Shown here one piece after another: positions 8,827 through 17,766 of a stretch of DNA of 64,000 bases (its first letter is position 1; every line of letters starts with the position of its first letter). Location of the stretch: positions 62,001 through 126,000 of the forward strand of contig CAKSZH010000002.1 in assembly GCA_934525675.1 (NCBI GenBank), read 5' to 3'. Origin of the DNA: an uncultured Eubacteriales bacterium. GTDB lineage: Bacteria > Bacillota > Clostridia > Oscillospirales > CAG-272. Under the pieces are notes generated by a model, which was not told where the DNA came from, did not search any database, and saw only the letters and a program-made list of their open reading frames with translations. Position numbers and translations under genes: made by a program.

Positions 8827-9642
8827 TCAACGGTTCTGCCGCAGGATTTCAAACGCCAGGACCGACGCGGCGGAAGCGGCGGATAAAGAACCGCGGAAAC
8901 TGTTTCCTCTGTAATTCGTGCCGTAATCGATCCGCACGATCTTGTCTGCTTTTACAAGCACTGCGGCGGAAATTCCGCGTTTTTCGCCGCCGACGATCAG
9001 AAATACCGGTTTCTTGAAGGTCTCGTCAAACACCGATACGGAATCGCGGATCCCGGCGCAAAGAACGGTATAACCCGCACTGCGAAAGAGATCGCACGCT
9101 TCCTCCGGTGCGGCAACCGCCATGTCAAACAGCTCGGATGTTCCAGCGGAGGCACGGGCAACCGTTCCCGCGGCGGTCATCCAGTTGCGCGGGGACAGGA
9201 TGATACCGTCCACGCCCGCGGCATACAGGGAACGGAGCGCATAACCGAAATTATAAGGATCTTCGATGCCTTCCAGCATGACATAAAAGCCGTCCGGACG
9301 CAGGAATTCCTTAGTCAATGCAGGAATGGTCCGATCGCCGCAGAGGGCGATGATCCCGCCATGCGTAGCACCGGAGGTGAGCGAATCAATTACCGAACCT
9401 TCCGTTTCGGTCACGGAAAATCCGTATTCCTTTGATTTCGCTTCCAGGAAGCGGAATTCCCGTAGTTTCTTTGCTTTCTTGTCGCGGTCGAACAGCACCT
9501 GAGAAATCTGCCGGTCGTTAATTCCGGTTGATTTGGCGGAAAGGAGCGCGGACAGGGAAGTCATGCCTTCCAGAATGGTATACGGTTGATCGTTCGGGTG
9601 ATCGTTCGAACCGGGAAATCCGGATGTCTGATCTTGTTTCAT
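8827..9642 (-). CDS. TrmH/SpoU family RNA 2'-O-methyltransferase
   Basis: The 271-residue protein is a SPOUT-class methyltransferase. Motif 1 is DPYNFGYALRSLYAAG (N-F-G), motif 2 is VGGEKRGIS and motif 3 is in the C-terminal RGNSFRGSLSAASAASVLAFE. The N-terminal part (about residues 20-90) resembles the substrate-binding domain that precedes SpoU domains. Target RNA (23S rRNA or tRNA) cannot be told. ATG 9642 follows AAAGGA. It ends 241 bp before proC; that gap holds no gene or obvious terminator. Confidence 0.85.
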   Translation of the reverse strand: MKQDQTSGFPGSNDHPNDQPYTILEGMTSLSALLSAKSTGINDRQISQVLFDRDKKAKKLREFRFLEAKSKEYGFSVTETEGSVIDSLTSGATHGGIIALCGDRTIPALTKEFLRPDGFYVMLEGIEDPYNFGYALRSLYAAGVDGIILSPRNWMTAAGTVARASAGTSELFDMAVAAPEEACDLFRSAGYTVLCAGIRDSVSVFDETFKKPVFLIVGGEKRGISAAVLVKADKIVRIDYGTNYRGNSFRGSLSAASAASVLAFEILRQNR

Positions 9643-9736
9643 GAGGAATCCTTTCCATATTTTTTTGTCAGAACAGGTCTGTCCGGCGTTTCGGCAACAT
9701 ACAATTTTCTGAAACGGAAAGGAGTGATCGACTTTG

Positions 9737-10006
9737 ATGTATATTACCGGCGGCAAGGAACGTTGTGTTGTCCTCGGAACCTATCTTGTGGAAAATCGGG
9801 CGACAGTACGGAGCGCGGCTGCAAAATTCGGGATCAGCAAAAGTACGGTACATAAAGATGTGACGGAACATCTCAACCGCGTGAATCCATCGCTTTACGA
9901 AGAGGTGGAAAAAGTATTGCAGAAGAATAAAGAGGAACGGCATCTTCGCGGCGGCGAAGCGACCAAGCAGAAGTACCGTCATGAGGGAAAACAAATGTGT
10001 ATCTGA
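9737..10006 (+). CDS. spoIIID: Sporulation transcription factor SpoIIID
   Basis: The 89-residue DNA-binding protein is a mother-cell regulator of sporulation genes. The helix-turn-helix GISKSTVHKDVTEHL (about residues 33-48) and RHLRGGEATKQKY near the C-terminus closely follow Bacillus SpoIIID. A TTG at 9734 lies just before ATG 9737; the ATG is preferred, with GGAGTG at 9721-9726. It is convergent with nothing and is followed by the 1.3-kb region without genes. Confidence 0.96.
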   Translation: MYITGGKERCVVLGTYLVENRATVRSAAAKFGISKSTVHKDVTEHLNRVNPSLYEEVEKVLQKNKEERHLRGGEATKQKYRHEGKQMCI

Positions 10007-10489
10007 ACCGTTCCTGCATTTGTTATATAGAAGATTATATCGCAAAATGCGGGAAATGTCAAGGAAAACGGGCAAAAGAACGGGTTCGGAAACAAGTGTG
10101 CGGTCAGTGGAAAGTAACCGGCTCAGAAGGACCTTAATAGTAAAAACCCGGTAACCAGAATACCGTACCGGAATGACAGCAGGCGAAAACTGTCGGGGAC
10201 TGTTCGGCGGATGGCTTCTGAGCATTGGGCAAAGACCGGCTGTGCATGGTGAAAGATGAAAGACAGTCTGCAAAACATCGCATTCCGGAACAGTCGGTAT
10301 TTATAAATCGTCCACGGCATCACGTAATCACAAAACGAAAAGATCCCGAATCTTTCATCATCAATGGGATCCGGTACATGCAGACGGTACCGTAGTAATA
10401 ATGTGAAGGAACCAGGCTGAACCGAGAAAATGCCGGAAGCGGTAAACACGGGCCTGAAGTCCAGTATATATGTTTGGTTGCCTTCCCTA
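10007..10489. other. Intergenic stretch, no gene seen
   Basis: About 480 bp after spoIIID. The open frames here are short, lack ribosome binding sites and show no protein motifs. I see no terminator with a U-tract and no recognisable RNA gene. It joins directly to the structured element that starts at 10490. Confidence 0.6.
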
Positions 10490-11279
10490 AATTATACAAA
10501 ATTTTGATTTTGTATAATTGTACTTGCCTCGTTTTAACCGATTCTCTCTCACTCGGTTTCGTGGTTCTCCGCTTCAGGCTACCGGTGCCTGTGCAGTATG
10601 TAAAATCCCGTTCATATGCAAAAAACGATGCTTTATCCGAGTTTGTCCTACATTTTTGCAAATTTTTGTGCCTGTATTCGCGGATACAGGCACTTTTGTC
10701 TGTTTTGGGGTACGTTTTGGCTTGCTCTTAGACCTGTCTACGTTTCCTGTGTGCAGGAGTATGTAAAACTATGTTTGTCCGCGGTATTGGGTAAGCTCTC
10801 TGCAAGTCGAACCCGCTTCGCTTGGTTGATAGAGGAAATGTGGTTTACCTCCTTTCGGGTTTCACTGTTCTGCTGTTTGTTTGCTTCTTTTGTTTGTGTG
10901 TTTTCAGCCCTATGTACGCGGGCTTCATGGGAACGCCCGCGCGTACCTTGCGGGGGGCTTCGCCCCCCTCGTTACCCCCTGTACGCGTGCGTAGCCTGTT
11001 CTTCCTTGAGCGATTTATGTTACTAAGTTAAGTAATCAGCACGTGGTGCCCTTTACGTGTGTTCTCTGCGGTTTATCGTGCCACCGGGGGCTATGCACCT
11101 CTCGCGTACAATTACTCGCTCGCAAGGGATATTTCCGGTTTGTTTTGCTCGCTTACAAAATCACCTTTTTGTGCAATCGCGCTGTGTTGGCTTCCCACGC
11201 CTGTCGTGGTGTAATTATCTGTTTCGGCGTGGGAAGCCTCCTATGCGTTTACACAAAAGCATTTTGATTTTGTATAATT
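10490..11279 (-). other. Candidate structured noncoding RNA or non-autonomous repeat element
   Basis: A 790-bp stretch without a convincing gene but full of inverted repeats. The 19-mer ATTTTGATTTTGTATAATT occurs exactly at 10501-10519 and 11261-11279; the left copy is part of a 12-bp palindrome (10490-10519, loop TTTTGA). Internal stems include 10668-10677/10684-10693, 10914-10923/10935-10946, 10952-10958/10962-10968 and a 13-bp perfect stem 11189-11201/11226-11238 that is extended by pairing of about 11165-11180 with 11245-11260. In the extension, one mismatch on the plus strand becomes a G-U wobble on the minus strand, which weakly favours minus-strand RNA. Long noncoding RNAs of this size are known in Firmicutes, but I cannot match it to a named family. 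A mobile repeat is the main alternative. Confidence 0.5.
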
Positions 11280-11297
11280 TTGTATGGTTGTTTCCGG

Positions 11298-12026
11298 TTA
11301 CTCTTTCAGCAGTTCGCTGATCGTGCAGAACTCATATCCCATCTTTTTGAGTTCCGGAATGAGCTGTCTCAGCGCGGTCGGTGTCGGTGATTTGCTGCCG
11401 CCGATATAGTCATGCATCAGAATGATATCACCGGGTCGGACCGACTTCAAAACATCTTTTACGATCGCGTCTGGCTCCCGGTGTGTCCAGTCCCGCGTAT
11501 CAATGCTCCAAAGAATTACGGAATACTCACTGTCCGCGCAGTAGTTTTCAATTGCCGGGCTGATGATTCCTCCCGGCGGACGAAAGAATTTCGGACGGTA
11601 TTCTGCTACCTCGTAAAGTGCCTTTTCACACTTTTGAATTTCACTTGCCACAAGCTCTGCGCTTGGTTTCTCTACGCACGGATGATGATACGAATGGTTC
11701 CCGATCTCATGCCCGGCTGCCAGAATTCTGGGAATTTGCCAGGAATATTCTTCCACGTTGCTGCCGATTACAAAAAACGTTGCATGGACATCGTTATCGG
11801 CAAGAATTTTCAATATTTCTGTGGTTTGTCTGGGGTGCGGACCGTCATCAAAAGTCAGCGCGATTTTCTTTCCGGAGACCCCTGTGTTCCGGAAAATTGC
11901 CCGTTTTTCAGCACCGGCAGTGAGACAAAGTGACAAAATACAGGCGATTACCGCCAACAGGTATACGATTTGCCTTGAATAGCGCCTGCAAACACGCTGA
12001 GTAAATGTTTTTTTGCCGTTTTTCAT
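11298..12026 (-). CDS. Polysaccharide deacetylase (NodB domain)
   Basis: The 242-residue protein has an N-terminal membrane segment or uncleaved signal (about residues 19-39, ending near AGAEK) and a NodB homology domain. Motif 1 is TFDDGPHP (catalytic base Asp and metal Asp), motif 2 is HEIGNHSYHH (metal His pair), motif 3 is FFRPPGG and motif 5 IILMHD supplies the catalytic His. It probably removes acetyl groups from peptidoglycan or another glycan outside the membrane. Its ATG overlaps the stop of the upstream pdaA-like gene by 4 bp, so the two are coupled and likely share a sporulation role. This second assignment is inference. Confidence 0.9.
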   Translation of the reverse strand: MKNGKKTFTQRVCRRYSRQIVYLLAVIACILSLCLTAGAEKRAIFRNTGVSGKKIALTFDDGPHPRQTTEILKILADNDVHATFFVIGSNVEEYSWQIPRILAAGHEIGNHSYHHPCVEKPSAELVASEIQKCEKALYEVAEYRPKFFRPPGGIISPAIENYCADSEYSVILWSIDTRDWTHREPDAIVKDVLKSVRPGDIILMHDYIGGSKSPTPTALRQLIPELKKMGYEFCTISELLKE

Positions 12027-12844
12027 GTTTCAGTATCCTTTTTACACAATTCGTAGAGCGTTCCGAACCGGTATCCCGCCTGTTTGATCTCCCGGATCAC
12101 CTCCCCGAGAATCTCTGCATTGGTTGCGGAGGTCGGGTGTAGGAGCAGGACGGCTCCGGGGTGCAGATTCGACAGAATTTTTTCTTTTGCTGCTGCCGGG
12201 CTCATTTGCTTTCCGTTATCCCAATCCGGATATCCGAAACTCCAGAATATGGTGGAATACCCCGATTTTTCTGCCCACTCGAGATTTTGCTTGGAAAAGC
12301 GTCCTTCCGGCGGGCGGTAGAATTTTGCCGGTTCTTTGCCGGTCAGTTCACGGTATGCGTTTTCCAAAGAGGTCAGCTCAGCCGTAAAGTCCTCTTCTGA
12401 CGTGATACGGGACATATCCTTGTGGTGGTACGTGTGATTACAGACAAGGTGCCCTTCCTCCGACATTCGTTTGACCAGCCCCGGTTCTGCCTCGATCAGA
12501 TGCCCGAGTATAAAAAATGCACCGGGGACCTGTTCCTTCTTGAGTGTATCCAGGACCCTTGCCACGTTCCCGTTTTCGTAACCGGCATCAAATGTCAGAT
12601 AAACGACCTTTTCGTCACCTTTGCCGATATAGAATCCGCTGTATTCGTCAATAAAATTCATTTCCGCACCGCACACAGGCTTTTTGTGGTCTTTTACGTG
12701 TGCACAGTACCAACTGTAGCTGTTTTCTGCGGCGCTTACAGGAAGCAAGACCGAAGTAATACCGATCAGTATCAGCAGGAGAGACAGGGCAATCGTATAT
12801 TGCCTCTTCCCTGCTCCCTTCTTGCGGATCAGCATTTTCGTCAT
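12023..12844 (-). CDS. pdaA: Spore-cortex polysaccharide deacetylase, PdaA type
   Basis: The 273-residue protein has an N-terminal signal/anchor (about residues 15-38, LLLILIGITSVLLPVSA) and a NodB domain of the PdaA subgroup. Motif 1 is TFDAGYENGNVARVLD, the same variant as in Bacillus PdaA (FDNGYENG) rather than TFDDGP; motif 2 is CNHTYHH, motif 3 FYRPPEGRF and motif 5 LLLHPTS. PdaA makes muramic-delta-lactam in spore cortex peptidoglycan, needed for germination. ATG 12844 follows AGAGGTG. The presence of SpoIIID and SigG in the window supports a sporulation role. Confidence 0.9.
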   Translation of the reverse strand: MTKMLIRKKGAGKRQYTIALSLLLILIGITSVLLPVSAAENSYSWYCAHVKDHKKPVCGAEMNFIDEYSGFYIGKGDEKVVYLTFDAGYENGNVARVLDTLKKEQVPGAFFILGHLIEAEPGLVKRMSEEGHLVCNHTYHHKDMSRITSEEDFTAELTSLENAYRELTGKEPAKFYRPPEGRFSKQNLEWAEKSGYSTIFWSFGYPDWDNGKQMSPAAAKEKILSNLHPGAVLLLHPTSATNAEILGEVIREIKQAGYRFGTLYELCKKDTET

Positions 12845-12958
12845 TGTGTCAACACCTCTTTTCACACAATAGTGTGACCGATGTTGCGGGCAATTTGTGT
12901 GGAAATGCAAGCATACACATGAAAAAAACAGAAAACGTGCAGGACTTGTCTGTTGCTA

Positions 12959-12987
12959 TTGCAATTTTTCGGAAAATGATGTATAAT
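12959..12987 (+). promoter_or_regulatory. Promoter for argH
   Basis: TTGCAA (12959-12964) and TATAAT (12982-12987) with a 17-bp spacer, 65 bp before the argH start. The region is divergent from pdaA. Confidence 0.75.
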
Positions 12988-13052
12988 ATTTCATATTATT
13001 TTGTTTCTGCGCCGGACTTGACAACTTGGGCAGAGTGAAAGAGGTGGATCGT

Positions 13053-14432
13053 ATGAAAATGTGGGACGGACGTTTTTCCAAAGCGCTTGACGAAAGGGTC
13101 AATGACTTCAATTCCTCCATTCGATTTGACTGTCGGATGTACCGCGAGGATATTACCGGCTCCATCGCGCACGCGACCATGCTTGGAAAATGCGGGATCA
13201 TCGATGAAGGTGAAGCGGAGTTGATTGTGGCGGCACTCAAAGAGATTCTCTCCGACATTGAAGAAGGCAGACTGGACTTTGATCCGGAGGCGGAAGACAT
13301 TCATATGTTCGTGGAAAGCGAACTGACCGCGCGGATCGGAGATGCCGGGAAACGCCTGCACACTGCCAGAAGCCGGAACGATCAGGTTGCCCTCGATATC
13401 CGGATGTACCTGAAGAACCAGATCCTTGAAATCAAAGACCTGCTCATCCGCCTGCTCGGTGTCATTGCGGACAAAGCGACCGAGAACGTCGGGACCATCA
13501 TGCCGGGGTATACTCATCTGCAGCGCGCCCAGCCGCTGACCTTCGGGCATTACCTCATGGCATACGCACAGATGTTTATGCGTGATGTTGGGCGGCTCAA
13601 TGAAGTCTACGATCACACAAACGTCATGCCCCTCGGTTCCTGCGCGCTTGCGGCAACCACCTATCCGATCGATCGTCACATGGTTGCAGAGCAGCTTGGC
13701 TTTGATTCGGTGACGGAAAACAGTATGGACGGCGTGTCCGACCGGGATTTTGTGATTGAACTGTCTGCCGCGCTTTCCCTTGTCATGATGCATTTGAGCC
13801 GTTTTTCCGAGGAGATCATTCTCTGGTGCTCCTCCGAATTTTCGTTCATTGAGCTGGACGATGCCTATTCCACCGGTTCATCCATCATGCCTCAGAAGAA
13901 AAACCCTGATATTGCCGAACTGGTGCGCGGCAAGACAGGACGGGTCTTTGGCGACCTCTTGACACTTCTCACTGTAATGAAGGGTCTGCCGCTTGCGTAT
14001 AACAAGGATATGCAGGAGGATAAGGAAGCCATTTTTGACGCAATAGACACGGTAAAAATGTGCCTTGAACTGTTTTCCTCCATGCTGGATACCATAACGG
14101 TACACGACGAGGTCATGCGGGAGGCGGCGTCGCGCGGCTTTATCAATGCAACCGACTGCGCGGATTATCTGGTGCGCAAGGGACTTCCGTTCCGCAGTGC
14201 CTACAAGATTGTCGGACGGCTTGTTGCGTACTGCATTGACCATAAGAAGACTCTGGAAACTTTGTCGATGGAAGAATATCAGGCAGTCAGTCCGGTTTTT
14301 GAAGAGGATGTTTACGACGCGATCGACCTGGAAACCTGCGTCGCGGGCAGACGTGCTTACGGCGGACCTACCGTGACCTCGGTCGAGCATCAGATCGACC
14401 TTGTCAACTGCTTCATTGAGGAGCAGTCCTGA
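13053..14432 (+). CDS. argH: Argininosuccinate lyase
   Basis: The 459-residue enzyme splits argininosuccinate into arginine and fumarate. The family signature GSSIMPQKKNPD occurs at about residues 278-289 and TARSRNDQVALDIR near 107-120; the opening MWDGRFSKALDE is typical. The frame is open to a TTG at 13026, but ATG 13053 follows GAGGTGG and fits the family start. It stands alone; no argG is in the window. A strong hairpin terminator follows. Confidence 0.97.
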   Translation: MKMWDGRFSKALDERVNDFNSSIRFDCRMYREDITGSIAHATMLGKCGIIDEGEAELIVAALKEILSDIEEGRLDFDPEAEDIHMFVESELTARIGDAGKRLHTARSRNDQVALDIRMYLKNQILEIKDLLIRLLGVIADKATENVGTIMPGYTHLQRAQPLTFGHYLMAYAQMFMRDVGRLNEVYDHTNVMPLGSCALAATTYPIDRHMVAEQLGFDSVTENSMDGVSDRDFVIELSAALSLVMMHLSRFSEEIILWCSSEFSFIELDDAYSTGSSIMPQKKNPDIAELVRGKTGRVFGDLLTLLTVMKGLPLAYNKDMQEDKEAIFDAIDTVKMCLELFSSMLDTITVHDEVMREAASRGFINATDCADYLVRKGLPFRSAYKIVGRLVAYCIDHKKTLETLSMEEYQAVSPVFEEDVYDAIDLETCVAGRRAYGGPTVTSVEHQIDLVNCFIEEQS

Positions 14433-14450
14433 TCCGGAGTGATTGATATG

Positions 14451-14492
14451 AAAACAGCACATCATGCAAAAACCTGCATGATGTGCTGTTTT
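14451..14492. terminator. Bidirectional terminator after argH
   Basis: Arms 14451-14468 and 14475-14492 form an 18-bp perfect stem around AAAACC, with A4 and T4 ends. It lies between convergent argH and the CBM9-like gene. Confidence 0.92.
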
Positions 14493-14504
14493 ATCAATAT
14501 TATT

Positions 14505-15122
14505 TTACCGGATTTCAAATTCACCGAAGAATTCCGGTCGGTGAAAATCGGGAGATCCGGTACCGACGGGATTCCACATTCCATAATGAGGAATTTCGCA
14601 AAGATCACCGCATTTGTAGAAGTTCCCGCGGAAGCGGTAACCGGAGACGAACAGGGACGAATCCACGCCGTAAAGCTCTGTGAGCTTGGAGAGCGGCACT
14701 TTTGCGGTCACGCTCCATGCGTCATCGGTTCTCTCCGCCGTCACTTCAAAGGTGCTGCCCGTCAGTTCTCTGACGGAGGTACGGTCAAAGCGGTCCTTCC
14801 CGATAAAGGCGAGGACTGTGCCGTACGGGTTCATCTCAATGTTGACATACCGTTCATCCGTATCGGAAAACTGTGCGAAGAATTCCATGCAACTGTCCTG
14901 ACAGACAAGTTCATCCGTGTTTTTGTGCGTTGCGCGCGGATCCTTTTCAAAGGAGGTCATACGGACGACGAAGCCGTACCCCTCTGCAAATACAAGCTGT
15001 GCGAAGGTTTTCGGTTTATAGCCGTTGTCAAGCCAGAGATACGTATCCACAAACGCTTTCCCGACCGGCTCCCAATCAATCGTTTCGACCGATGAGACCG
15101 TTTTGATCCGATAGGTTTTCAT
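14505..15122 (-). CDS. CBM9-like (DOMON-type) carbohydrate-binding protein
   Basis: The 205-residue product has no signal peptide or membrane segment. It matches the CBM9_2/DOMON-like pattern: W (IDWEPV), a beta-rich stretch with TFAQLVFAEGYGFVVRM, then DSCMEFFAQFSDTDERYVNIEMNPYGT, where D-S-x-x-E-F-F and Y-x-N-x-E-x-N-x-x-G are typical. Such domains usually bind sugars outside the cell, yet this copy looks cytoplasmic and stands alone. It ends at the argH terminator and lies 10 bp downstream of pyrG, so it is probably cotranscribed with it. Ligand unknown. Confidence 0.7.
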   Translation of the reverse strand: MKTYRIKTVSSVETIDWEPVGKAFVDTYLWLDNGYKPKTFAQLVFAEGYGFVVRMTSFEKDPRATHKNTDELVCQDSCMEFFAQFSDTDERYVNIEMNPYGTVLAFIGKDRFDRTSVRELTGSTFEVTAERTDDAWSVTAKVPLSKLTELYGVDSSLFVSGYRFRGNFYKCGDLCEIPHYGMWNPVGTGSPDFHRPEFFGEFEIR

Positions 15123-15132
15123 CCCGTTCCCC

Positions 15133-16746
15133 TCAGATGCCTTTGCGGTCTTCCATCAGTCCGACCGCGGATCTGATAAATTCACGGAACAGAGGGTGAG
15201 CCTTGTTCGGGCGGCTCTTGAATTCCGGATGGAACTGCACGGCAACGAAGAAACGCTTGTCCGGAAGCTCCACGGATTCCACAAGACGGTCGTCCGGCGA
15301 GGTGCCGCCGATGACCAGTCCCTTGCTTTCCATTTCATAGCGGTAGAGGTTGTTGAACTCGTATCTGTGTCTGTGGCGCTCGGAGATCATGTCGGAGCCG
15401 TAGATCTCGCGGAGACGGGTACCCGCCTTGATCTTGCAGGGATATGCACCGAGCCGCATGGTGCCGCCCTTCGGGATATTTCCCTGTTGGTCGGGCATCA
15501 GATCAATGACAGTGTGGCAGTCTGTATTAAACTCACTGGAGTTCGCGTCGGCATACCCGAGCACGTCGCGGGCAAATTCAATGACAGCGGTCTGCATACC
15601 GAGGCAGATGCCGAGGTACGGAATATCGTGTTCGCGGGCATATTTTGCGGCAAGTACCTTACCCTCAATTCCGCGGCTTCCGAAGCCGCCGGGAACCAGA
15701 ATGCCGTCCACGTCGCCGAAAATTTCATCCACCGTGGATTCATTGACCGTTTCGGAATCCACCCATTTGATTTCCACGTGGCTCTGATTTTCGTAGCCTG
15801 CGTGGCGGAGTGCTTCCGCAACGGACAGGTACGCGTCATGAAGCTGCACGTATTTCCCGGTCAGGGCGATCTTGACGTGCTTGCTGCGGTTATGAGCGCG
15901 GAAGAGCATCTCGTTCCAGTCGGTCAGATCAGGATCGGGAAGCTCCAGCTTCAGCTCGCGGCAGACGACGTTGGAGAAATTGCTCTTTTCGAGCATGATC
16001 GGTGCTTCGTACAGAATCGGCACCGTGAGATTTTCAATAACGCAGTCCGGCTTGACGTCGCAGAACAATGCGATTTTGGCGCGGATGCTTTCCGGGATGG
16101 GCGCATCGCAACGGCAGATGATGATGTTCGGCTGAATGCCGCACTGGCGCATTTCCTTGACGGAATGCTGGGTCGGCTTGGATTTGTATTCATTGGAGCC
16201 GCTGATGTAAGGAATAAGAGTCACATGGATGAAGAGGCAGTTCTCTCTTCCCTGTTCCATGGAGACCTGACGGATGGCTTCGAGGAACGGCTGGCTTTCG
16301 ATATCGCCGATGGTTCCGCCGATTTCCGTGATGACCACGTCCGCGTTGGTTTTCTTGCCGACGTTGTAAATGAAATCCTTGATCTCGTTGGTAATATGCG
16401 GAATAATCTGAACCGTTTCGCCGAGGTACTCGCCGCGGCGTTCCTTGTTCAGCACATTCCAGTACACCTTGCCTGTTGTAAGATTGGAATACTTATTCAG
16501 ATTCTCATCAATAAAGCGTTCGTAATGACCGAGGTCCAGGTCTGTCTCGGCGCCATCGTCTGTGACAAAAACCTCCCCGTGCTGGTACGGACTCATGGTG
16601 CCGGGATCCACGTTGATGTACGGATCGAGTTTCTGTGCGGCAACTTTCAGTCCTCTTGCCTTGAGCAGACGGCCGAGCGACGCGGCGGTGATTCCTTTGC
16701 CGAGACCGGACACAACCCCTCCGGTCACGAATACGAATTTTGGCAT
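15133..16746 (-). CDS. pyrG: CTP synthase
   Basis: The 537-residue enzyme makes CTP from UTP, ATP and glutamine. The synthase domain begins KFVFVTGGVVSGLGKGITAASLGRLLK, with the P-loop in the first 20 residues; the class I glutaminase domain occupies roughly 290-530 with the oxyanion motif GFGSRGIEGK, nucleophile Cys in LGICLGMQ and C-terminal FHPEFKSRP. Length is typical. It has its own promoter upstream. Confidence 0.97.
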   Translation of the reverse strand: MPKFVFVTGGVVSGLGKGITAASLGRLLKARGLKVAAQKLDPYINVDPGTMSPYQHGEVFVTDDGAETDLDLGHYERFIDENLNKYSNLTTGKVYWNVLNKERRGEYLGETVQIIPHITNEIKDFIYNVGKKTNADVVITEIGGTIGDIESQPFLEAIRQVSMEQGRENCLFIHVTLIPYISGSNEYKSKPTQHSVKEMRQCGIQPNIIICRCDAPIPESIRAKIALFCDVKPDCVIENLTVPILYEAPIMLEKSNFSNVVCRELKLELPDPDLTDWNEMLFRAHNRSKHVKIALTGKYVQLHDAYLSVAEALRHAGYENQSHVEIKWVDSETVNESTVDEIFGDVDGILVPGGFGSRGIEGKVLAAKYAREHDIPYLGICLGMQTAVIEFARDVLGYADANSSEFNTDCHTVIDLMPDQQGNIPKGGTMRLGAYPCKIKAGTRLREIYGSDMISERHRHRYEFNNLYRYEMESKGLVIGGTSPDDRLVESVELPDKRFFVAVQFHPEFKSRPNKAHPLFREFIRSAVGLMEDRKGI

Positions 16747-16806
16747 GGTGTGAAGTCCTTTCTTTTATTCTGATCAATCAAGTCCCCGAATAAATCATAC
16801 CAAAAT

Positions 16807-16836
16807 ATTATACTACATTTGCCTTGGCGTTGTCAA
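16807..16836 (-). promoter_or_regulatory. Promoter for pyrG
   Basis: On the minus strand TTGACA (16836-16831) and TATAAT (16812-16807), 18-bp spacer, about 60 bp before the pyrG ATG. Confidence 0.85.
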
Positions 16837-16853
16837 CCCAAAAATGCTTTTTC

Positions 16854-16889
16854 GGACAAAAAAACGGAAACGATTTTCGTTTCCGTTTT
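16854..16889 (-). terminator. Terminator for the 16978-17595 gene
   Basis: A 13-bp stem (16861-16873 with 16877-16889, loop TTT) followed on the minus strand by a run of T (16864-16857). It ends the upstream leftward gene before the pyrG promoter. Confidence 0.85.
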
Positions 16890-16977
16890 GTGACTTTCGT
16901 CGATGTACGGATGCGCGAACCCCGGCAGAAGAATTCCTCCTTCTTATCGTTATCGTCCTTATCGTCCGCGATGTCGG

Positions 16978-17595
16978 TCAGTTCTTGTTACCGGAGTCGG
17001 AATTCTCTTCTTTTTTCTCCTCCGCTTCCCGGCGGTTTTTCATTTCGGCGCGGGTCGGGCGGTCGGATTTCGGATAGTCGGAAGTCCCGGCGGGGGTCAT
17101 GCGGACACCCTTCATGCCGAGGTAATAGGCAACGCCGGATACCGCCAGTCCGGGCAGGACGAACAGAAAATACCAGTACAGCGCGACCGCGTGTCCGCCG
17201 TAGGTAAAGATCCCGACGTACATGCCGTCAATGACCATTGCAACAATCGCTCCCGCCGAAGTCAGCCACTTCACGTCGCACACGTTTCCGATCACCAGCG
17301 CCAGCGCGCAAAGGAACGACGGAATGAAGGAAACAAGATAGATGAACATACCGGTCAGCGGCTTTGCTTTCTTTCTGCCCGCCGCAACGGGCGTGTAATC
17401 CTTGGAACCGATCCCCCATGCGGTATTGTACACAAGCGCAAGATAGAACAGGGCTGATCCGATCCCGAGGATCAGTTTCAGTACCTCGTTTTCTGCTTTG
17501 GAGGCGGAAAAATACAGCACGATTCCGAGTAGCCCGATCGCAGCCTGATTGAGAAACATTTTTACAAAATTATAGGAATGCTCTTTCCAGAACAT
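16978..17595 (-). CDS. Integral membrane protein of unknown function
   Basis: The 205-residue protein has about five hydrophobic segments (roughly 14-32, 38-58, 80-100, 108-130 and 136-157) and a hydrophilic C-terminal tail rich in Lys, Arg and Glu. I do not recognise the family. It is followed by its own terminator. The real start appears to be ATG 17595, with AGGGAGG just upstream. Confidence 0.75.
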   Translation of the reverse strand: MFWKEHSYNFVKMFLNQAAIGLLGIVLYFSASKAENEVLKLILGIGSALFYLALVYNTAWGIGSKDYTPVAAGRKKAKPLTGMFIYLVSFIPSFLCALALVIGNVCDVKWLTSAGAIVAMVIDGMYVGIFTYGGHAVALYWYFLFVLPGLAVSGVAYYLGMKGVRMTPAGTSDYPKSDRPTRAEMKNRREAEEKKEENSDSGNKN

Positions 17596-17766
17596 ATATC
17601 TCCCTCCCGGATACTACAGATTTGCATGCATGCGTTCCCTTTTCTTAATTATACCGGCAAAAAACGGGAATTGCAAGAAGCGGTCAGATTTTTTTACATT
17701 TTATCTACTAAAACGCCGTGATTTGATGTATAATGTGGGTAAGAATCGGCAAAACGGAGGAACGGT

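Noticed and set aside
10490..11279. tmRNA, RNase P RNA or group II intron
   Set aside because: The characteristic tmRNA ends, RNase P conserved blocks and intron domain V were looked for and not seen.
10320..11320. Short open frames (70-136 codons) on both strands in the 10.3-11.3 kb region
   Set aside because: No ribosome binding sites or motifs; they run across inverted repeats of the structured element.
15196..16773. Open frame of 525 codons opposite pyrG
   Set aside because: Antisense to full-length CTP synthase with all motifs; no ribosome binding site.
16824..17457. Plus-strand open frames opposite the 16978-17595 membrane protein
   Set aside because: They overlap a terminator hairpin and the coding frame of the minus-strand membrane protein.
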